Below, in pieces: positions 63,705-64,000 of a stretch of 64,000 bases of DNA; the stretch's first letter is position 1; each line of letters begins with the position of its first letter. The DNA comes from DASUBV01 sp963725175 (lineage in GTDB: Bacteria > Actinomycetota > Actinomycetes > Streptosporangiales > Streptosporangiaceae): positions 930,001-994,000 of the forward strand of contig CAVRXH010000006.1 in NCBI GenBank assembly GCA_963725175.1, in the 5' to 3' direction. A model generated the notes under the pieces. It searched no databases. It saw only the letters and a program-made list of their open reading frames with translations, and was not told the DNA's origin. The translations under genes were made by a program, and so were the position numbers.

Positions 63705-64000
63705 GGCGTATGTTCCTGGGCGGCGGCGGCCAGTTCCTCGGCCAGGTCATCGGCCTCTAGCCTGGCCTCGATCCGGCGCAGGTCCGCGATCCGGGCCCTG
63801 GTCTCGGCCTGCCGCGGGGTCAGCAGCGAGCAGCAGTCCTCGTCGGGAAGCTCGGAGATCGACAGCGTGGCGATGCCGCGCGCCTCGGCGATGATCTCGT
63901 TCTTGTCCAGGCCGATCAGGGGCCGCAGGATCGGCAGCGACACGGCGTCGTCCAGCGCGGTGATGTTGGTCAGCGTCTGGCTGCTGACCTGGCCCAGCGA
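63692..64000 (-). CDS. thiI: tRNA 4-thiouridine synthase ThiI (C-terminal part)
   Basis: The frame is open to the window edge, so the N-terminal part is missing. Visible segments are SLGQVSSQTLTNITAL, ILRPLIGLDKNEIIAEARGIATLSI and DEDCCSLLTPRQ, typical of the ThiI PP-loop (AANH) end, with the Cys residues in the position of the catalytic region. ThiI transfers sulfur to U8 of tRNA and, in some bacteria, to ThiS; the presence of thiS nearby is suggestive. The C-terminal 35 residues are helical and charged. Confidence 0.88.
   Translation of the reverse strand, partial: SLGQVSSQTLTNITALDDAVSLPILRPLIGLDKNEIIAEARGIATLSISELPDEDCCSLLTPRQAETRARIADLRRIEARLEADDLAEELAAAAQEHTPGRV

Overview
The window is high-GC (about 70% or more) bacterial DNA with GTG and TTG starts, 4-base GTGA/ATGA gene overlaps and several lineage-typical genes: bldD with an intact c-di-GMP motif, mihF, an Rv2175c-type regulator with a PASTA kinase, an ECF42 sigma factor with a DGPF partner, a PriA without a Walker A motif, and an F420-type oxidoreductase. 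I infer a filamentous, BldD-containing actinomycete (Streptosporangiales-like or related), probably a draft or metagenome assembly. No tRNA, rRNA, CRISPR array or transposase is visible.

Layout. 1-2027: end of an Fe(III)-type ABC importer. 2227-4873: riboflavin operon ribE-ribBA-ribH behind an FMN riboswitch. 5083-14308: accessory block with a broken secreted protein, a sugar ABC importer (lipoprotein, ATPase, permease), a response regulator, an unusual ABC-ATPase/GAF/histidine-kinase fusion, and ECF42 plus DGPF. 14397-15065: rpe. 15156-22544: second accessory block (DUF2786, Tat phospholipase C, beta-propeller, S9 peptidase, HxlR regulator with a divergent membrane protein). 22613-46580: a long minus-strand housekeeping series, read from its 5' end as pyrR-pyrB-pyrC-carA-carB-pyrK-pyrD-pyrF, mihF-gmk-rpoZ-coaBC-metK, a DUF4190-like protein, priA, a repeat-rich protein, and def-fmt-rsmB. 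47033-64000: bldD, a hydrolase, HEPN and GNAT proteins, metF, thiE, an Rv2175c-like protein, a FAD oxidoreductase, the thiOSG operon behind a TPP riboswitch, a PknL-like kinase, endonuclease IV, a sulfite-oxidase-like protein, a DAHP synthase behind an aromatic-rich leader peptide and terminator, an LLM oxidoreductase, a secreted propeller protein and the end of thiI.

How it works together. The pyr genes form a nearly complete UMP pathway, with a PyrR-binding-loop-like sequence just before pyrR. Riboflavin and thiamine genes carry their cognate riboswitches. The sugar transporter is preceded by its own two-component genes, and the kinase carries a complete transporter-type ATPase domain at its N terminus; this is the most novel element in the window. 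The DAHP synthase leader looks like attenuation control of aromatic amino acid synthesis.

A caution for users: seven genes (a secreted protein, priA, gmk, pyrD, carA, pyrC and a FAD oxidoreductase) contain in total about eleven single-base frame changes. Several of these genes are normally essential, so most of the changes are probably sequence errors rather than real gene decay.
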